The notes under the pieces are model-generated. The model saw only the letters and a program-made list of their open reading frames with translations. It was not told where the DNA came from and ran no database searches. This document shows positions 10,531 to 19,590 of a DNA stretch of 64,000 nucleotides, piece after piece; positions within the stretch are counted from its first letter, which is position 1; every line of letters begins with the position of its first letter. Location: positions 62,001-126,000 of the forward strand of contig NZ_CANLXP010000010.1 in NCBI RefSeq assembly GCF_947495145.1, given 5' to 3'. This stretch comes from an uncultured Arthrobacter sp. GTDB lineage: Bacteria; Actinomycetota; Actinomycetes; Actinomycetales; Micrococcaceae. A program made the position numbers and the translations under genes.

Positions 10531-11829
10531 GTGTCCACCTCCACCGAACCCCGCCCGACGCCGGCCACCCGGCCCGGGATGGCCCGAAAGACCGCCGCTG
10601 CGTCCTTCGTCGGAACCGCCCTCGAGTCCTACGATTTCTACGTCTTCGGCACTGCCGCCGCACTCGTTTTCAACGAGGTCTTCTTCACAGCCCAGGATCC
10701 CCTCGCGGGCACCCTGTCGGCGTTCCTGATCTTCGCCATGGGCTTCGTCGCCCGTCCGCTGGGCGCCATCCTGTTCGGTCACCTCGGCGACCGCATCGGC
10801 CGCAAGAAGACCCTCATCTGGACCATCCTGCTCATGGGTCTGGCCACCGGCGCTGTGGGGCTTCTTCCGGATTACAGTGTCATCGGCGTGTGGGCCCCCA
10901 TCATCCTGACCGTGCTGCGACTGCTTCAGGGCCTGTCGCTGGGCGGCGAGTGGGGCGGGTCCATCCTGATCGCAACCGAACACGCAAGCCCGAAGAAGCG
11001 TGCCCTGTACGCCGCGATCCCCCAGTTGGGATCCCCCGTCGGCACCATGCTGATCTCGCTGATCTTCCTCATCCTCACGGTCACCGTTCCGGACGTCATG
11101 ACCACCTGGGGCTGGCGGATTCCTTTCCTCCTCGCCTTCCCGTTCCTCGCCGTTGCGCTCTACCTGCGCCTGGCCATAGATGAGACGCCGGTCTTCCGGA
11201 CCGCGCAGAAAGTGCGCGTTCCGCTGCTGAGCGTGCTGCGTTCCCAGCCGATCGCCGTCGTCGTTGCCACTGCATCGGCCGTCCTCGGCATCGGCTCCTA
11301 CTTCCTCATGGTTTCCTACACCCAGGCCTACGGCACCGAACGGCTTGGCCTGGCGCAGGAAACGGTTCTCAATGCGGCGCTCATCGGCTCACTGCTGCAG
11401 CTTGCAACCATCCCGGCCTTCGGCTGGCTGGCCATGAAGATTGGCTCGGCCAGGGTCGTCGCGGGTGGTGCGCTCGGCACCGCGCTGATCGCCTTCCCGC
11501 TCTACTGGGTCATCAGCATCGCGGACGCACCCCTCTACGTGGCGGCGATCCTGCTCGGCGGGATCCTGCCGACGGCGAGCTGGGCGGCGCTCGGTGGCCT
11601 GATGGCCGACCTCTTCGAACCAAGCACCAGCTTCACCGCACTGTCCTTCTCCTACAGCATCGCCGCAATCGTGGCCGGTTTCGCCCCGTCGATCACGCAG
11701 GCGTTCGGCGAGGCGACGGACGGCGCCTGGTGGCATCCCGGCGTCGTACTTGCCCTCATGAGCCTCGTGACGGTAGCCGGCGCGACGGCGGCAGCGCGCA
11801 TTCAGCGCAAGGTGCCGACACTCGGCTGA
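10531..11829 (+). CDS. MHS-family MFS transporter (metabolite:H+ symporter)
   Basis: This 432-residue protein has 12 predicted membrane segments. It shows the MFS loop motif GHLGDRIGRKKTLI and the MHS-type ESYDFYVFGTAA start and LLQGLSLGGEWGGS stretch found in ProP, ShiA and KgtP relatives. It is probably a proton-driven importer of a carboxylate or osmolyte; the substrate cannot be read from the sequence. The GTG at 10531 is the start that keeps the typical short cytosolic N-terminus. Position directly after acsA hints at organic acid uptake but no co-transcription is shown. Confidence 0.85.
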   Translation: MSTSTEPRPTPATRPGMARKTAAASFVGTALESYDFYVFGTAAALVFNEVFFTAQDPLAGTLSAFLIFAMGFVARPLGAILFGHLGDRIGRKKTLIWTILLMGLATGAVGLLPDYSVIGVWAPIILTVLRLLQGLSLGGEWGGSILIATEHASPKKRALYAAIPQLGSPVGTMLISLIFLILTVTVPDVMTTWGWRIPFLLAFPFLAVALYLRLAIDETPVFRTAQKVRVPLLSVLRSQPIAVVVATASAVLGIGSYFLMVSYTQAYGTERLGLAQETVLNAALIGSLLQLATIPAFGWLAMKIGSARVVAGGALGTALIAFPLYWVISIADAPLYVAAILLGGILPTASWAALGGLMADLFEPSTSFTALSFSYSIAAIVAGFAPSITQAFGEATDGAWWHPGVVLALMSLVTVAGATAAARIQRKVPTLG

Positions 11830-11914
11830 CGGCCGGAAACACCGCCGGGGAAAGGACACGGAAGGGACACTGACGGGAGCCGGAAGGCGCGTGGGGATCA
11901 GGCATAGTTAAGCC

Positions 11915-12391
11915 ATGGCGACCACTACCCTGTTGATTCTCAACGGCCCGAACCTGAACCTGCTCGGCACCCGCGAGCCGGACGTCTACGGCTCCCACAC
12001 GCTCGACGACGTTGAGAAGCTGTGTGCCTCTGCTGCCGGTGCGCACGGGTGGGCCGTCAACTGCAGGCAGTCCAACCACGAGGGTGAGCTGGTCGACGCC
12101 ATCCAGGGCGCTGCCGGAGCAGTGGACGGAATCGTTCTCAATGCCGGCGCCTACACCCACACGTCAGTGGCCCTGCGGGATGCAGTCAGCGCCGTCGGCC
12201 TGCCAACCGTCGAGGTGCACATCAGCAACGTGCACCGGCGTGAGGAATTCCGGCACCATTCCTACCTGTCGCCGGTGGCGGATGCAGTGATCGTGGGGGC
12301 CGGCGTGGACGGTTACCGGCTGGCCATCGACCACCTCGTGCGCAAACTGACGCGCCATGACCTGATGCAGGGCGGTTATGAGGGACGATAG
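11915..12391 (+). CDS. aroQ: 3-dehydroquinate dehydratase, type II
   Basis: This 158-residue protein is the dodecameric type II dehydroquinase of the shikimate pathway, which dehydrates 3-dehydroquinate. Key motifs are present: [16 protein letters not shown] with the active-site Arg and Tyr, [26 protein letters not shown] and [17 protein letters not shown] with the catalytic His and loop. The length is typical. It ends four bases before the start of the dipeptide ABC ATPase gene, so the two may be co-transcribed although their functions are unrelated. Confidence 0.95.
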   Translation: MATTTLLILNGPNLNLLGTREPDVYGSHTLDDVEKLCASAAGAHGWAVNCRQSNHEGELVDAIQGAAGAVDGIVLNAGAYTHTSVALRDAVSAVGLPTVEVHISNVHRREEFRHHSYLSPVADAVIVGAGVDGYRLAIDHLVRKLTRHDLMQGGYEGR

Positions 12392-12395
12392 AGCT

Positions 12396-14138
12396 ATGAC
12401 GGAAATCACCCCCAAGGATGCATCAGGCAAAGACGCCGATCCCGCCAGCAACGCCCCGATGCTTCAGGTCAAGAACCTGGCAGTCAGCTTCCGAACCACC
12501 TACGGTGAGGTACACGCCGTAGAAGACGCGAGCTTCACCCTTCACCGCGGAAAGACGCTCGCCATCGTGGGCGAGTCGGGTTCGGGCAAATCGACGACGG
12601 CGATGGCCTGCATTGGTTTGCTGCCCGGCAACGGGCGGGTCACCGGCGGAAGCATTCTGTTCGAGGGCCGCGACCTGGTTCCGCTCCCGGAGTCAGCGAT
12701 GCGCACCATCCGCGGCCGTGCGATCGGCCTCGTGCCGCAGGATCCCATGTCCAACCTCAACCCCGTGGCGAAGATCGGCACGCAGGTCGCGGAGACCCTG
12801 ATGGTGCATGGGCTCGCGGACAAGAAGAACGTCAAGGAACGCGTGGTCGAGGTGCTCTCGGCTGCAGGCCTTCCCGACGCCGCAGACCGCGCCAAGCAGT
12901 ACCCGCACGAGTTCTCCGGCGGCATGCGCCAGCGTGCGCTGATCGCCATCGGAATGGCATGCCGTCCGCGCCTGCTGATCGCCGATGAGCCCACGAGCGC
13001 CCTCGACGTGACCGTGCAGCGCACCATCCTCGACCAGATCGACACCATGACCGAGCAGCTCGGTACCTCGGTGCTGCTCATCACGCATGATCTCGGGCTG
13101 GCCGCCGAGCGTGCGTCGGAACTCGTGGTGATGCACCGCGGCCGTGTGGTGGAGACCGGACCGGCTGCGCAGCTCCTGAACGATCCCAAGCACCCCTACA
13201 CCCAGTCCCTGGTCCGTGCCGCGCCGAGCGTAGCCGCTGTCCGGCTGCGTCCGGGCGCCTACCACGAGGACGCCGCGAAGCGCGTTGCCCTTGCACAGGC
13301 AGCCTTCGAGGAGCACCAGTCAGAGGCGGACTCTGTCGAGGAAGCCGCTCCGACGAACAACATCGTCGAAATCCGTGACTTGACCAAGATCTACAAGAGG
13401 CGCGGCAGCTCCGAGGACTTCTACGCCGCAAAGAACGTGACGCTGGACATTCCGCGGGGGCAGACCGTCGCCATCGTGGGCGAATCCGGCTCAGGCAAGA
13501 CGACGACGGCGCGCATGCTTTTGAAGCTCATCGAGCCTACCGCCGGCACCATGACCTTCGACGGCATGGACGTGGCGAACCTCAACAAGGAGCAGCTCGC
13601 CGATTTCCGCCAGCGTGTGCAGCCGGTCTTCCAGGACCCGTACTCGTCGCTGAATCCGATGTTCACCATCGAGCGCATCGTCGAGGAACCCCTCAACGCG
13701 TACAAACGCGGCTCAAAGAAGGAGCGCGCAGCCCGGGTGCGTGAGCTCATGGACCAGGTGTCACTGCCGCACAACGCGCTGCGGCGTTACCCCTCGGAGC
13801 TCTCCGGCGGGCAGCGGCAGCGCGTCGCCATCGCGCGTGCCCTGGCGCTGAAGCCCGAGCTGATTGTCTGCGACGAGCCTGTCTCCGCCCTCGACGTGCT
13901 GGTGCAGGCGCAGATCCTCAAGCTCCTGGGCGACCTCCAGTCCGAACTGGGCCTGAGCTACCTGTTCATCTCCCACGACCTCGCCGTGGTCCGGCTCATC
14001 TCCGACTACGTGTGCGTCATGAAGGACGGCGAGCTGGTCGAGGCAGCGAGCTCCGAGGAAGTCTTCCAGAACCCGCGCCACCCCTACACCCGGAAGCTCC
14101 TGGCCTCCATCCCGGGCAACGAACTCAATATCGCCTGA
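12396..14138 (+). CDS. Dipeptide/oligopeptide ABC transporter, fused double ATPase (DppDF-type)
   Basis: This 580-residue protein joins two ABC ATPase domains. The first has Walker A GESGSGKSTT, signature FSGGMRQR and Walker B LLIADEPTSALD. The second has [18 protein letters not shown] and LIVCDEPVSALD. Each is followed by the oligopeptide-type extension (HPYTQSLVRAAPS and HPYTRKLLASIPG). Such fusions energise peptide uptake. I chose the ATG at 12396 because it begins just after the aroQ stop. Its likely partners, the permeases and binding protein, are encoded convergently at 14262-17988, separated by a strong bidirectional hairpin. Confidence 0.93.
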   Translation: MTEITPKDASGKDADPASNAPMLQVKNLAVSFRTTYGEVHAVEDASFTLHRGKTLAIVGESGSGKSTTAMACIGLLPGNGRVTGGSILFEGRDLVPLPESAMRTIRGRAIGLVPQDPMSNLNPVAKIGTQVAETLMVHGLADKKNVKERVVEVLSAAGLPDAADRAKQYPHEFSGGMRQRALIAIGMACRPRLLIADEPTSALDVTVQRTILDQIDTMTEQLGTSVLLITHDLGLAAERASELVVMHRGRVVETGPAAQLLNDPKHPYTQSLVRAAPSVAAVRLRPGAYHEDAAKRVALAQAAFEEHQSEADSVEEAAPTNNIVEIRDLTKIYKRRGSSEDFYAAKNVTLDIPRGQTVAIVGESGSGKTTTARMLLKLIEPTAGTMTFDGMDVANLNKEQLADFRQRVQPVFQDPYSSLNPMFTIERIVEEPLNAYKRGSKKERAARVRELMDQVSLPHNALRRYPSELSGGQRQRVAIARALALKPELIVCDEPVSALDVLVQAQILKLLGDLQSELGLSYLFISHDLAVVRLISDYVCVMKDGELVEAASSEEVFQNPRHPYTRKLLASIPGNELNIA

Positions 14139-14179
14139 CGTGCCGGTGCCCTGACAGGGCTGCATAGAAAAGTCAGCGT

Positions 14180-14229
14180 ACGACGACGGCCGGTCACCTT
14201 TCCTTCGAAAGGTAGCCGGCCGTCGTCGT
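14180..14229. terminator. Bidirectional hairpin between the convergent dpp units
   Basis: A perfect 14-base outer stem (ACGACGACGGCCGG, 14180-14193, with 14216-14229) encloses a second small stem (ACCTTTC/GAAAGGT). It sits between two converging genes. The plus side continues into TTCTTCTT, so it can terminate both directions. Confidence 0.85.
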
Positions 14230-14261
14230 GTTCTTCTTCCCGGCCTCCCGGAGATGAAGGT

Positions 14262-15206
14262 TTACTTCTGGCGGGTCTTCGGGTCCAGTGCCTCGCGCAG
14301 CGATTCACCCAGCAGGGTGAATCCAAGTGCGGTGATGGCGATACACGCACCGGGCAGGAAGGCCAGGTACGGCGAGGACGCCAGTTCGGCCTGTGCGTAG
14401 GTCAGCATGCGGCCCCACTCGGCCGTCTGCGGAACCCCGCCGCCCAGACCCAGGAAGGACAGTGCGGCCGCGTCAATCACCGCTGTAGCGAGGGATAGCG
14501 TCGCCTGCACGATCACCGGCCCCACGCTGTTGGGCAGCAGGTGGCTCATGGTGATGGTGCGCTTGCTCAGGCCGAGAGTCTGCGCGGCTAGGATGTAGTC
14601 CGATCCGCGCTGCGAGAGCATGGAGGAGCGCAGCAGCCGCGCAAAGATCGGCAACTGCGAGACGCCGATGGCAATCATCACCGCGTAGGGCCCCTGTCCC
14701 AGGATGGCTGCGATGCTGACAGCCAGGAGCAGGTTCGGGACGGACAGCAGGATGTCCACGAAGCGCATGATGACGCTGTCCACCCAGCCGCCAAGGCCAC
14801 CGGCCAGCAGCCCCAGCAGCATGCCGCCGACCAGGCCGATCGCCGTCGAAATGACTCCGATCAGCAGCGAAGCCTGCGCGCCCCAGATCAGTTTGCTGAG
14901 AACGTCGCCGCCGAACCGGTCCAGACCCAGCGGGTACTCGGCAAGCTCACCCGGTCCCGGGATGTTGGTCGGCGTGATCTCCGTGCGGCCGGGCAGCTCT
15001 TCCCCGCCGTAGGGCGCAAGGATCGGAGCCAGCGCGGCAACCAGCAGGAACAGGCCGATGATGACTGCACCGGCGATGGCCTGCGGATTGCGGCGCAGGC
15101 GGCGGAAGGCGTCCTTCCAGAGACCGGTGCCGCCGCCTTCGGCCAGCGTTGGGTCGGTGGTCGGGGAAGTTGGCCCGCCCGCGGCGGGCGGCAGGACAGT
15201 GCTCAT
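14262..15206 (-). CDS. Peptide ABC transporter permease, DppC-type
   Basis: This 314-residue inner-membrane permease has about six membrane segments, the N-terminal OppC_N-like region (FRRLRRNPQAIAGAVIIGLFL) and the EAA-type loop before LLPNSVGPVIVQATLSLATAVI. Its start overlaps the DppB stop by four bases (15203-15206). It should form the translocation pore with DppB and be driven by the double ATPase encoded at 12396-14138. Confidence 0.92.
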   Translation of the reverse strand: MSTVLPPAAGGPTSPTTDPTLAEGGGTGLWKDAFRRLRRNPQAIAGAVIIGLFLLVAALAPILAPYGGEELPGRTEITPTNIPGPGELAEYPLGLDRFGGDVLSKLIWGAQASLLIGVISTAIGLVGGMLLGLLAGGLGGWVDSVIMRFVDILLSVPNLLLAVSIAAILGQGPYAVMIAIGVSQLPIFARLLRSSMLSQRGSDYILAAQTLGLSKRTITMSHLLPNSVGPVIVQATLSLATAVIDAAALSFLGLGGGVPQTAEWGRMLTYAQAELASSPYLAFLPGACIAITALGFTLLGESLREALDPKTRQK

Positions 15207-16207
15207 TGGACACGCACCCTTGGATCGATGACTGAGTAGGAAACATCAACGATGAGGTTGATCAGCGCGTACAGGATCGCGATGAAGATGATGAAGCCCT
15301 GCAGCACCGGATAATCCAGTTCGAAGATAGCCCGCGCGAGGAAACTGCCGATGCCGTTGAAGGCGAACACTGTCTCCGTAAGAACCGCGCCTGAAATCAG
15401 GAGGCCGGTCTGCAGACCGATCGTCGTCACAACAGGGAGCATTGCGTTCCGCAGGATGAACCGGCTCCGGATCGTCTTTTCCATCAGACCTTTTGCACGG
15501 GCCGTCCGCACATAGTCTGCGTTCTGCACTTCCAGGACAGAAGCACGCGTGATGCGCACAATGATCGCCAGGGGGATGGTTCCCAGGGCCAGTCCCGGAA
15601 GGATGAGATGCTGGAACGCGTCCCACGCGGCGTCGTACTCCCCCGTCAGAATGCCGTCCAGCACATAGAAATCCGTGACATGCGTGGCGTTGATCCGCGG
15701 GTCCTGGCGGCCGTCCGGCGGCAGGATAGGCCACTGGATGGCGAACAGGTACTTGAAGATGAAGGCCAGGAAGAACACCGGAATGGTGATCCCGATGAGG
15801 CTGAGGACCACCGATCCGTGGTCGAGGAGCTTCCCATAATGGCGGGCGGCCAGGTATCCCAGTGGAATACCGACGCCGATAGCGAAGATCAGCGCCACCA
15901 CGCTGAGTTCGATGGTGGCCGGGAAGCGTGTTGCGAACTCTTCCAGTACAGGACGGCCGGTGATGATCGAGGTGCCGAAATCACCCTGGAGCAGCTTGCC
16001 CATGTAGGTGAAGTACTGCAGGAGAAGCGGTTCATCGAACCCGTACAGTTCATTCACCCGAGCGACCGCTTCGGGGGTTGCCCGCTCGCCCAGCAGGGCA
16101 GTAGCAGGACCACCCGGCAGGCTCCGGACCCAGAGGAACAACAGGACGGACAGTCCAAACAGGGTGGGAACCAGCAGGGCAAGACGTTTACCGATGACGC
16201 GAAGCAC
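15203..16207 (-). CDS. Peptide ABC transporter permease, DppB-type
   Basis: This 334-residue protein has the DppB start (MLRVIGKRLALLVPTLFGLS), six membrane segments and the permease loop TARAKGLMEKTIRSRFILRNAMLPVVT. It contains a periplasmic insertion of moderate length around residues 165-200. It is translationally coupled to dppC. The binding-protein gene lies 86 bases upstream with a hairpin in the gap, which should lower permease expression relative to the binding protein. Confidence 0.92.
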   Translation of the reverse strand: MLRVIGKRLALLVPTLFGLSVLLFLWVRSLPGGPATALLGERATPEAVARVNELYGFDEPLLLQYFTYMGKLLQGDFGTSIITGRPVLEEFATRFPATIELSVVALIFAIGVGIPLGYLAARHYGKLLDHGSVVLSLIGITIPVFFLAFIFKYLFAIQWPILPPDGRQDPRINATHVTDFYVLDGILTGEYDAAWDAFQHLILPGLALGTIPLAIIVRITRASVLEVQNADYVRTARAKGLMEKTIRSRFILRNAMLPVVTTIGLQTGLLISGAVLTETVFAFNGIGSFLARAIFELDYPVLQGFIIFIAILYALINLIVDVSYSVIDPRVRVQ

Positions 16208-16255
16208 AGTGTCCTTTCAACAGCATGAAGCCGAGCCGAACGAGAGCAAACAAAA

Positions 16256-16285
16256 GCGGAGGGACCAATGGGCCGGTCCCTCCGC
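16256..16285 (-). terminator. Hairpin between binding-protein gene and dppB
   Basis: Two perfect 11-base arms (GCGGAGGGACC and its complement) flank an 8-base loop between the binding protein gene and the permeases. On the minus strand it is followed by TTTTG. Partial termination here is a common way to make more binding protein than permease. Confidence 0.75.
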
Positions 16286-16293
16286 CAGAGTTG

Positions 16294-17988
16294 TTACTCG
16301 TTCAGTTCGATCATGTTGAAGACCTCGTCATTGACCGGGCTCGCAGGGTAGGAATCCACCCGGGGAGCAAAGGCCAACGACGGCGCGGGGTGCGCCAGCG
16401 GGATCGCCGGGTTGAACTGGGCGATCTGCTCGTTGATCTCTTCGTACGTGGAGGTCTGCTCCTCGCGGTCAGTCATGCCGCGGGCTTCGCTGAGTGCCGT
16501 GAACAGCTCAGGGTTGTCGAAGCCGAACTCGGGCTTCTCCTGGCCGAAGAAGACGCCGATGAAGTTGTCGGTGTCGTTGTAATCGCCGGTCCAGCCGAGG
16601 AGGTGGATGCCGTGGTTCTCGGTGCCCTGGATGCGGTCGAGGTAGTCAGGCGTCCAGACGTCGGGCGCCGGGGTGACAGTGATGCCGACCTCACCCAACT
16701 GGGCGCTGAGGTTGGTGAAGACCTGCTCGGGAGTAGGCATGTACGGACGTGAGACGTCAGTCGGGTAGTTGAACTGGACCTCAAAACCATCCGGGTAGCC
16801 GGCCTCGGCGAGCAGTTCCTTGGCGCGCTCGGGATCGTACTCGTAGGTTGTGACGTCCTCGTTGTAGCCGTCGACAACGTCCGGGATGAACTGGGTGGCC
16901 AGCTGGGTTCCCTCGGGCAGCGTCTGGTCAATCAGTGCCTGCTTGTCGATCGCATGGTGAATGGCCTGGCGAACCAGCGGATCGCTCAGCTCTTCGACGG
17001 CGTGGTTGATGCCGAGGTAGAGGATGGTGAACGGATCGCGCGGAACGATCATGAAGCCTTCCTCCTCGAGGACCGGGATGTCGGCCGGCGACACCAGGTC
17101 GAACCCGTCGATGGTTCCCGCCTGCAGCGCCTGCGTGCGCGCCTGAGGGTCATCGATGATACGGAAGATGACCGTCTGGACGTCGCCCTGCTCACCCCAG
17201 TACTCCTCGTTGGCGGAAACCGTGAGGTCCGCGCCGACGTTCCAGGAGTCGAACTTGAACGGACCCGTGCCTACCGGGTGTCCCTGTGCGTATTCGCTCA
17301 GCTGGGGAGCTTCGGAGGACCCTCCGATGTCATCAGCATTGAACTCCTGCAGCGCGGTGGGGCTCTGCATGGCGAATGCGGGGAGGGACAGCGCGGGGAT
17401 GAAACCGGCGAACGGCTTCGCGAGCGTGACTGTGGCTTCGAGGTCTCCGTTCACTTCGCAGGACTCATACACAGCGGCGTCCGGGGAGTCAGCGAAACCG
17501 CGGAACAGGTTGTTGTAGTAGTAGGACACCGACGGCGCCTGGGCCAGACCGGTGAAGTTGTACCAGCGGTCGAAGTTGAAGCAGACGGCTTCAGCGTTGA
17601 ACTCGGTGCCGTCGTGGAAGGTCACGCCTTCCTTCAGCGCGAACGTGGTGGACAGTCCGTCTTCGGAGGTCTCCCAGGACTCGGCCAGCAGGGGCGCCGG
17701 GTCAGCTGTTCCGGGTTCGACGCCAACGAGGCCTTCGAAGATCTGCCGGCTGACGCGGAAGGACTCCCCGTCGCTTGCGAATGCCGGGTCAAGCGACGCC
17801 GGGTCGGAGGATGCCGCGAACACGAAGGTCGAGTCGACCTCGCCCTCTGCCGCAGCGCCGCCGTCCTCCTCGCGCTGGCTCTGCACGCAACCGCTGAGTA
17901 GCAGTGCGCTGATCGCGGCACCGGCAGTAATGGCGGCAGCGCGCTTCCTCGTGGGAAGCGTTCCCCGCGCCGTTTTGCTTGTGAACAT
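16294..17988 (-). CDS. Peptide ABC transporter substrate-binding lipoprotein (DppA-type)
   Basis: This 564-residue protein is an SBP_bac_5 family binding protein. It has a basic N-terminus, a hydrophobic signal segment and the lipobox LLSGC with Cys at about 34, so it is anchored to the outer face of the membrane. The mature part shows DSTFVFAASSDPASLDPAFASDG and the typical EYWGEQGDVQTVIFRIIDDP stretch. I chose the ATG at 17988; the frame is open upstream to 18093 but that part does not look like a signal sequence. It heads the binding protein-dppB-dppC unit. Confidence 0.92.
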   Translation of the reverse strand: MFTSKTARGTLPTRKRAAAITAGAAISALLLSGCVQSQREEDGGAAAEGEVDSTFVFAASSDPASLDPAFASDGESFRVSRQIFEGLVGVEPGTADPAPLLAESWETSEDGLSTTFALKEGVTFHDGTEFNAEAVCFNFDRWYNFTGLAQAPSVSYYYNNLFRGFADSPDAAVYESCEVNGDLEATVTLAKPFAGFIPALSLPAFAMQSPTALQEFNADDIGGSSEAPQLSEYAQGHPVGTGPFKFDSWNVGADLTVSANEEYWGEQGDVQTVIFRIIDDPQARTQALQAGTIDGFDLVSPADIPVLEEEGFMIVPRDPFTILYLGINHAVEELSDPLVRQAIHHAIDKQALIDQTLPEGTQLATQFIPDVVDGYNEDVTTYEYDPERAKELLAEAGYPDGFEVQFNYPTDVSRPYMPTPEQVFTNLSAQLGEVGITVTPAPDVWTPDYLDRIQGTENHGIHLLGWTGDYNDTDNFIGVFFGQEKPEFGFDNPELFTALSEARGMTDREEQTSTYEEINEQIAQFNPAIPLAHPAPSLAFAPRVDSYPASPVNDEVFNMIELNE

Positions 17989-18126
17989 GAGTGCTCCTGA
18001 TGATCTGTTACCTGGCGGACACGTCGCTGTGTCCGGCGGCGCACGGCGTGCCGTGTTGCCTCGTGTGACGAGCCTAACTCGCAGCGCGGGCACACGCAGT
18101 ATTTCCAGTCAGCAACCGATCACGAT

Positions 18127-18176
18127 TTGGTTAAGTGCGGTGAAGCTCAGCTTGGTTGAGTGCGGTGAAGCTCAGC
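18127..18176. repeat. 25-base tandem duplication at the 3' end of marP
   Basis: Two adjacent 25-base copies (18127-18151 and 18152-18176) differ at one base. The second copy contains the marP stop codon (TGA read from 18174 to 18172), so the first copy is a duplicated marP end lying just outside the gene. Confidence 0.9.
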
Positions 18177-19356
18177 GTTCCGTGCACTGTCCCGCTGACA
18201 CCGTTTCGTTGAGCGCAGCCACCTGTTCGACGACGAGGCGGAGCTCCTCGAGCGTGAGCGCGTAGCCGACCGGGACATCCGCGGTTGACTTGGCGAAGAT
18301 GATGCCGGCTACGCGGCCCTCCATGTCCAGCAGCGGCCCCCCGGAGTTTCCCTGTTGGACGTTCGCCGCGAGGGTGTAGACGTCAACGGCCGTCGGGTCT
18401 GCTCCGTAAATGTTCTCGACCAGCACGTCGGAGCGGTTCTGGACGCTCGCCGGCTGGATCTGGAAAGGCCCACCGGCGGGGTAACCGGCAAAGGCTGCAG
18501 TGTCTCCCGGCTCAAGGTCGCCGCCGAGCTCGAGCGGCCGGCGGTCCAACCCGTCCACCGCTATCACCGCGATGTCCCTGACCGGGTCGAAGTAGACCAC
18601 GCTTCCCGGCATGGCGCCGGCGCCGGGAACCTCCACAACAGGCTGGTTCACGCCGGCGACGACGTGGGCGTTGGTGACCACCCTGCCCGGTGCAACGACG
18701 AAACCCGAACCCGTCTGGTTCTGGCCGCACTGGAACGCGGTGCCGGCGATGCGCAGGACCGACTGTGAGGCGGCAGCGAGCTCAGGGGTGTCCACCGAAG
18801 CATCGGGGACCGGCGCGGGAGTGGCCGGCGCTACGCCTTCCAGGAGCGTAGGAATCCCGTCAGCAACTGCGATGGATCGGATCTGCGCCATCCAGGCACG
18901 CACCGGCGAGGGCGTCAGGGTGTCGATGCTGCTCAGCACCTTTGACGACGCTATTGACTGGGAAAGGAACGGCACGCCCATGGTGCTGATGCTGAACGCA
19001 AGCATGGCCAGCACAAGCGCGGCTACGGTCACGTTGGTGACCCCGCCCAGCAGGCGGTCAAGGACACGCACGGGAACCGAACCCGCCCGGCTGCTCAGTG
19101 CCCGCCCCAGCCCGGCGCCGAGTGCCTGCCCGATAATCACCAGGAGCAGCGCGGTGGCGATCACGGCGGCGAGGCGCCAGGCGTCGTCGGGCACCCACGC
19201 GCTGACCAGCGGAATGGCGAAGAAGGCCGCCACTGCGCCGCCGGCAAAGCCGATGATGCCGCCGAGCGTGACCAGGAAGCCGTTCTTCAGCCCCGCTATG
19301 AGGTACCCGATCAGCACCAGCACCAGAATGATGTCCAGGAGTGTAAAGCCGTACAC
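18172..19356 (-). CDS. marP: MarP-type membrane-anchored periplasmic serine protease (CvpA + trypsin)
   Basis: This 394-residue protein has a CvpA-like N-terminus with four membrane segments (about residues 5-125) and a trypsin-like C-terminal domain. The triad is visible as His231 (TNAHVV), Asp261 (RDIAVI) and Ser338 (QGNSGGP). Cys210 and Cys391 correspond by position to the disulfide of M. tuberculosis MarP (Rv3671c), which protects cells against acid and oxidative stress and acts on cell-wall hydrolases. Length and domain order match that family. It is divergent from the crp gene, as expected for the conserved neighbourhood. Confidence 0.92.
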   Translation of the reverse strand: MYGFTLLDIILVLVLIGYLIAGLKNGFLVTLGGIIGFAGGAVAAFFAIPLVSAWVPDDAWRLAAVIATALLLVIIGQALGAGLGRALSSRAGSVPVRVLDRLLGGVTNVTVAALVLAMLAFSISTMGVPFLSQSIASSKVLSSIDTLTPSPVRAWMAQIRSIAVADGIPTLLEGVAPATPAPVPDASVDTPELAAASQSVLRIAGTAFQCGQNQTGSGFVVAPGRVVTNAHVVAGVNQPVVEVPGAGAMPGSVVYFDPVRDIAVIAVDGLDRRPLELGGDLEPGDTAAFAGYPAGGPFQIQPASVQNRSDVLVENIYGADPTAVDVYTLAANVQQGNSGGPLLDMEGRVAGIIFAKSTADVPVGYALTLEELRLVVEQVAALNETVSAGQCTER

Positions 19357-19476
19357 GCCACTCCCCTTCCAGGAAGCGCCTCACTTCCCCTGCTGAGCTT
19401 CGATTCTACGGTCCCGGTCTGACAGTCCGCCGGGAATGGCTGGTACGAAATTCCCTACCCCAGGGGCGAACACGCG

Positions 19477-19492
19477 TGTAGCAGGTGTCACA
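19477..19492. promoter_or_regulatory. Possible Crp/GlxR-type site in the marP-crp intergenic region
   Basis: TGTAG-CAGGTG-TCACA has one perfect half-site and one with two mismatches to TGTGA-N6-TCACA. It lies 99 bases before the crp start, where an autoregulatory site would be expected. The match is weak. Confidence 0.3.
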
Positions 19493-19590
19493 ACGTGGCC
19501 GCGTACGGCAAGATGGGAAAAGACGGTAATCTGGCCAGCTTTGCAACGCGTTCTGTTGCAGCACATTTTGCATTACACCGAGGAGATTTC

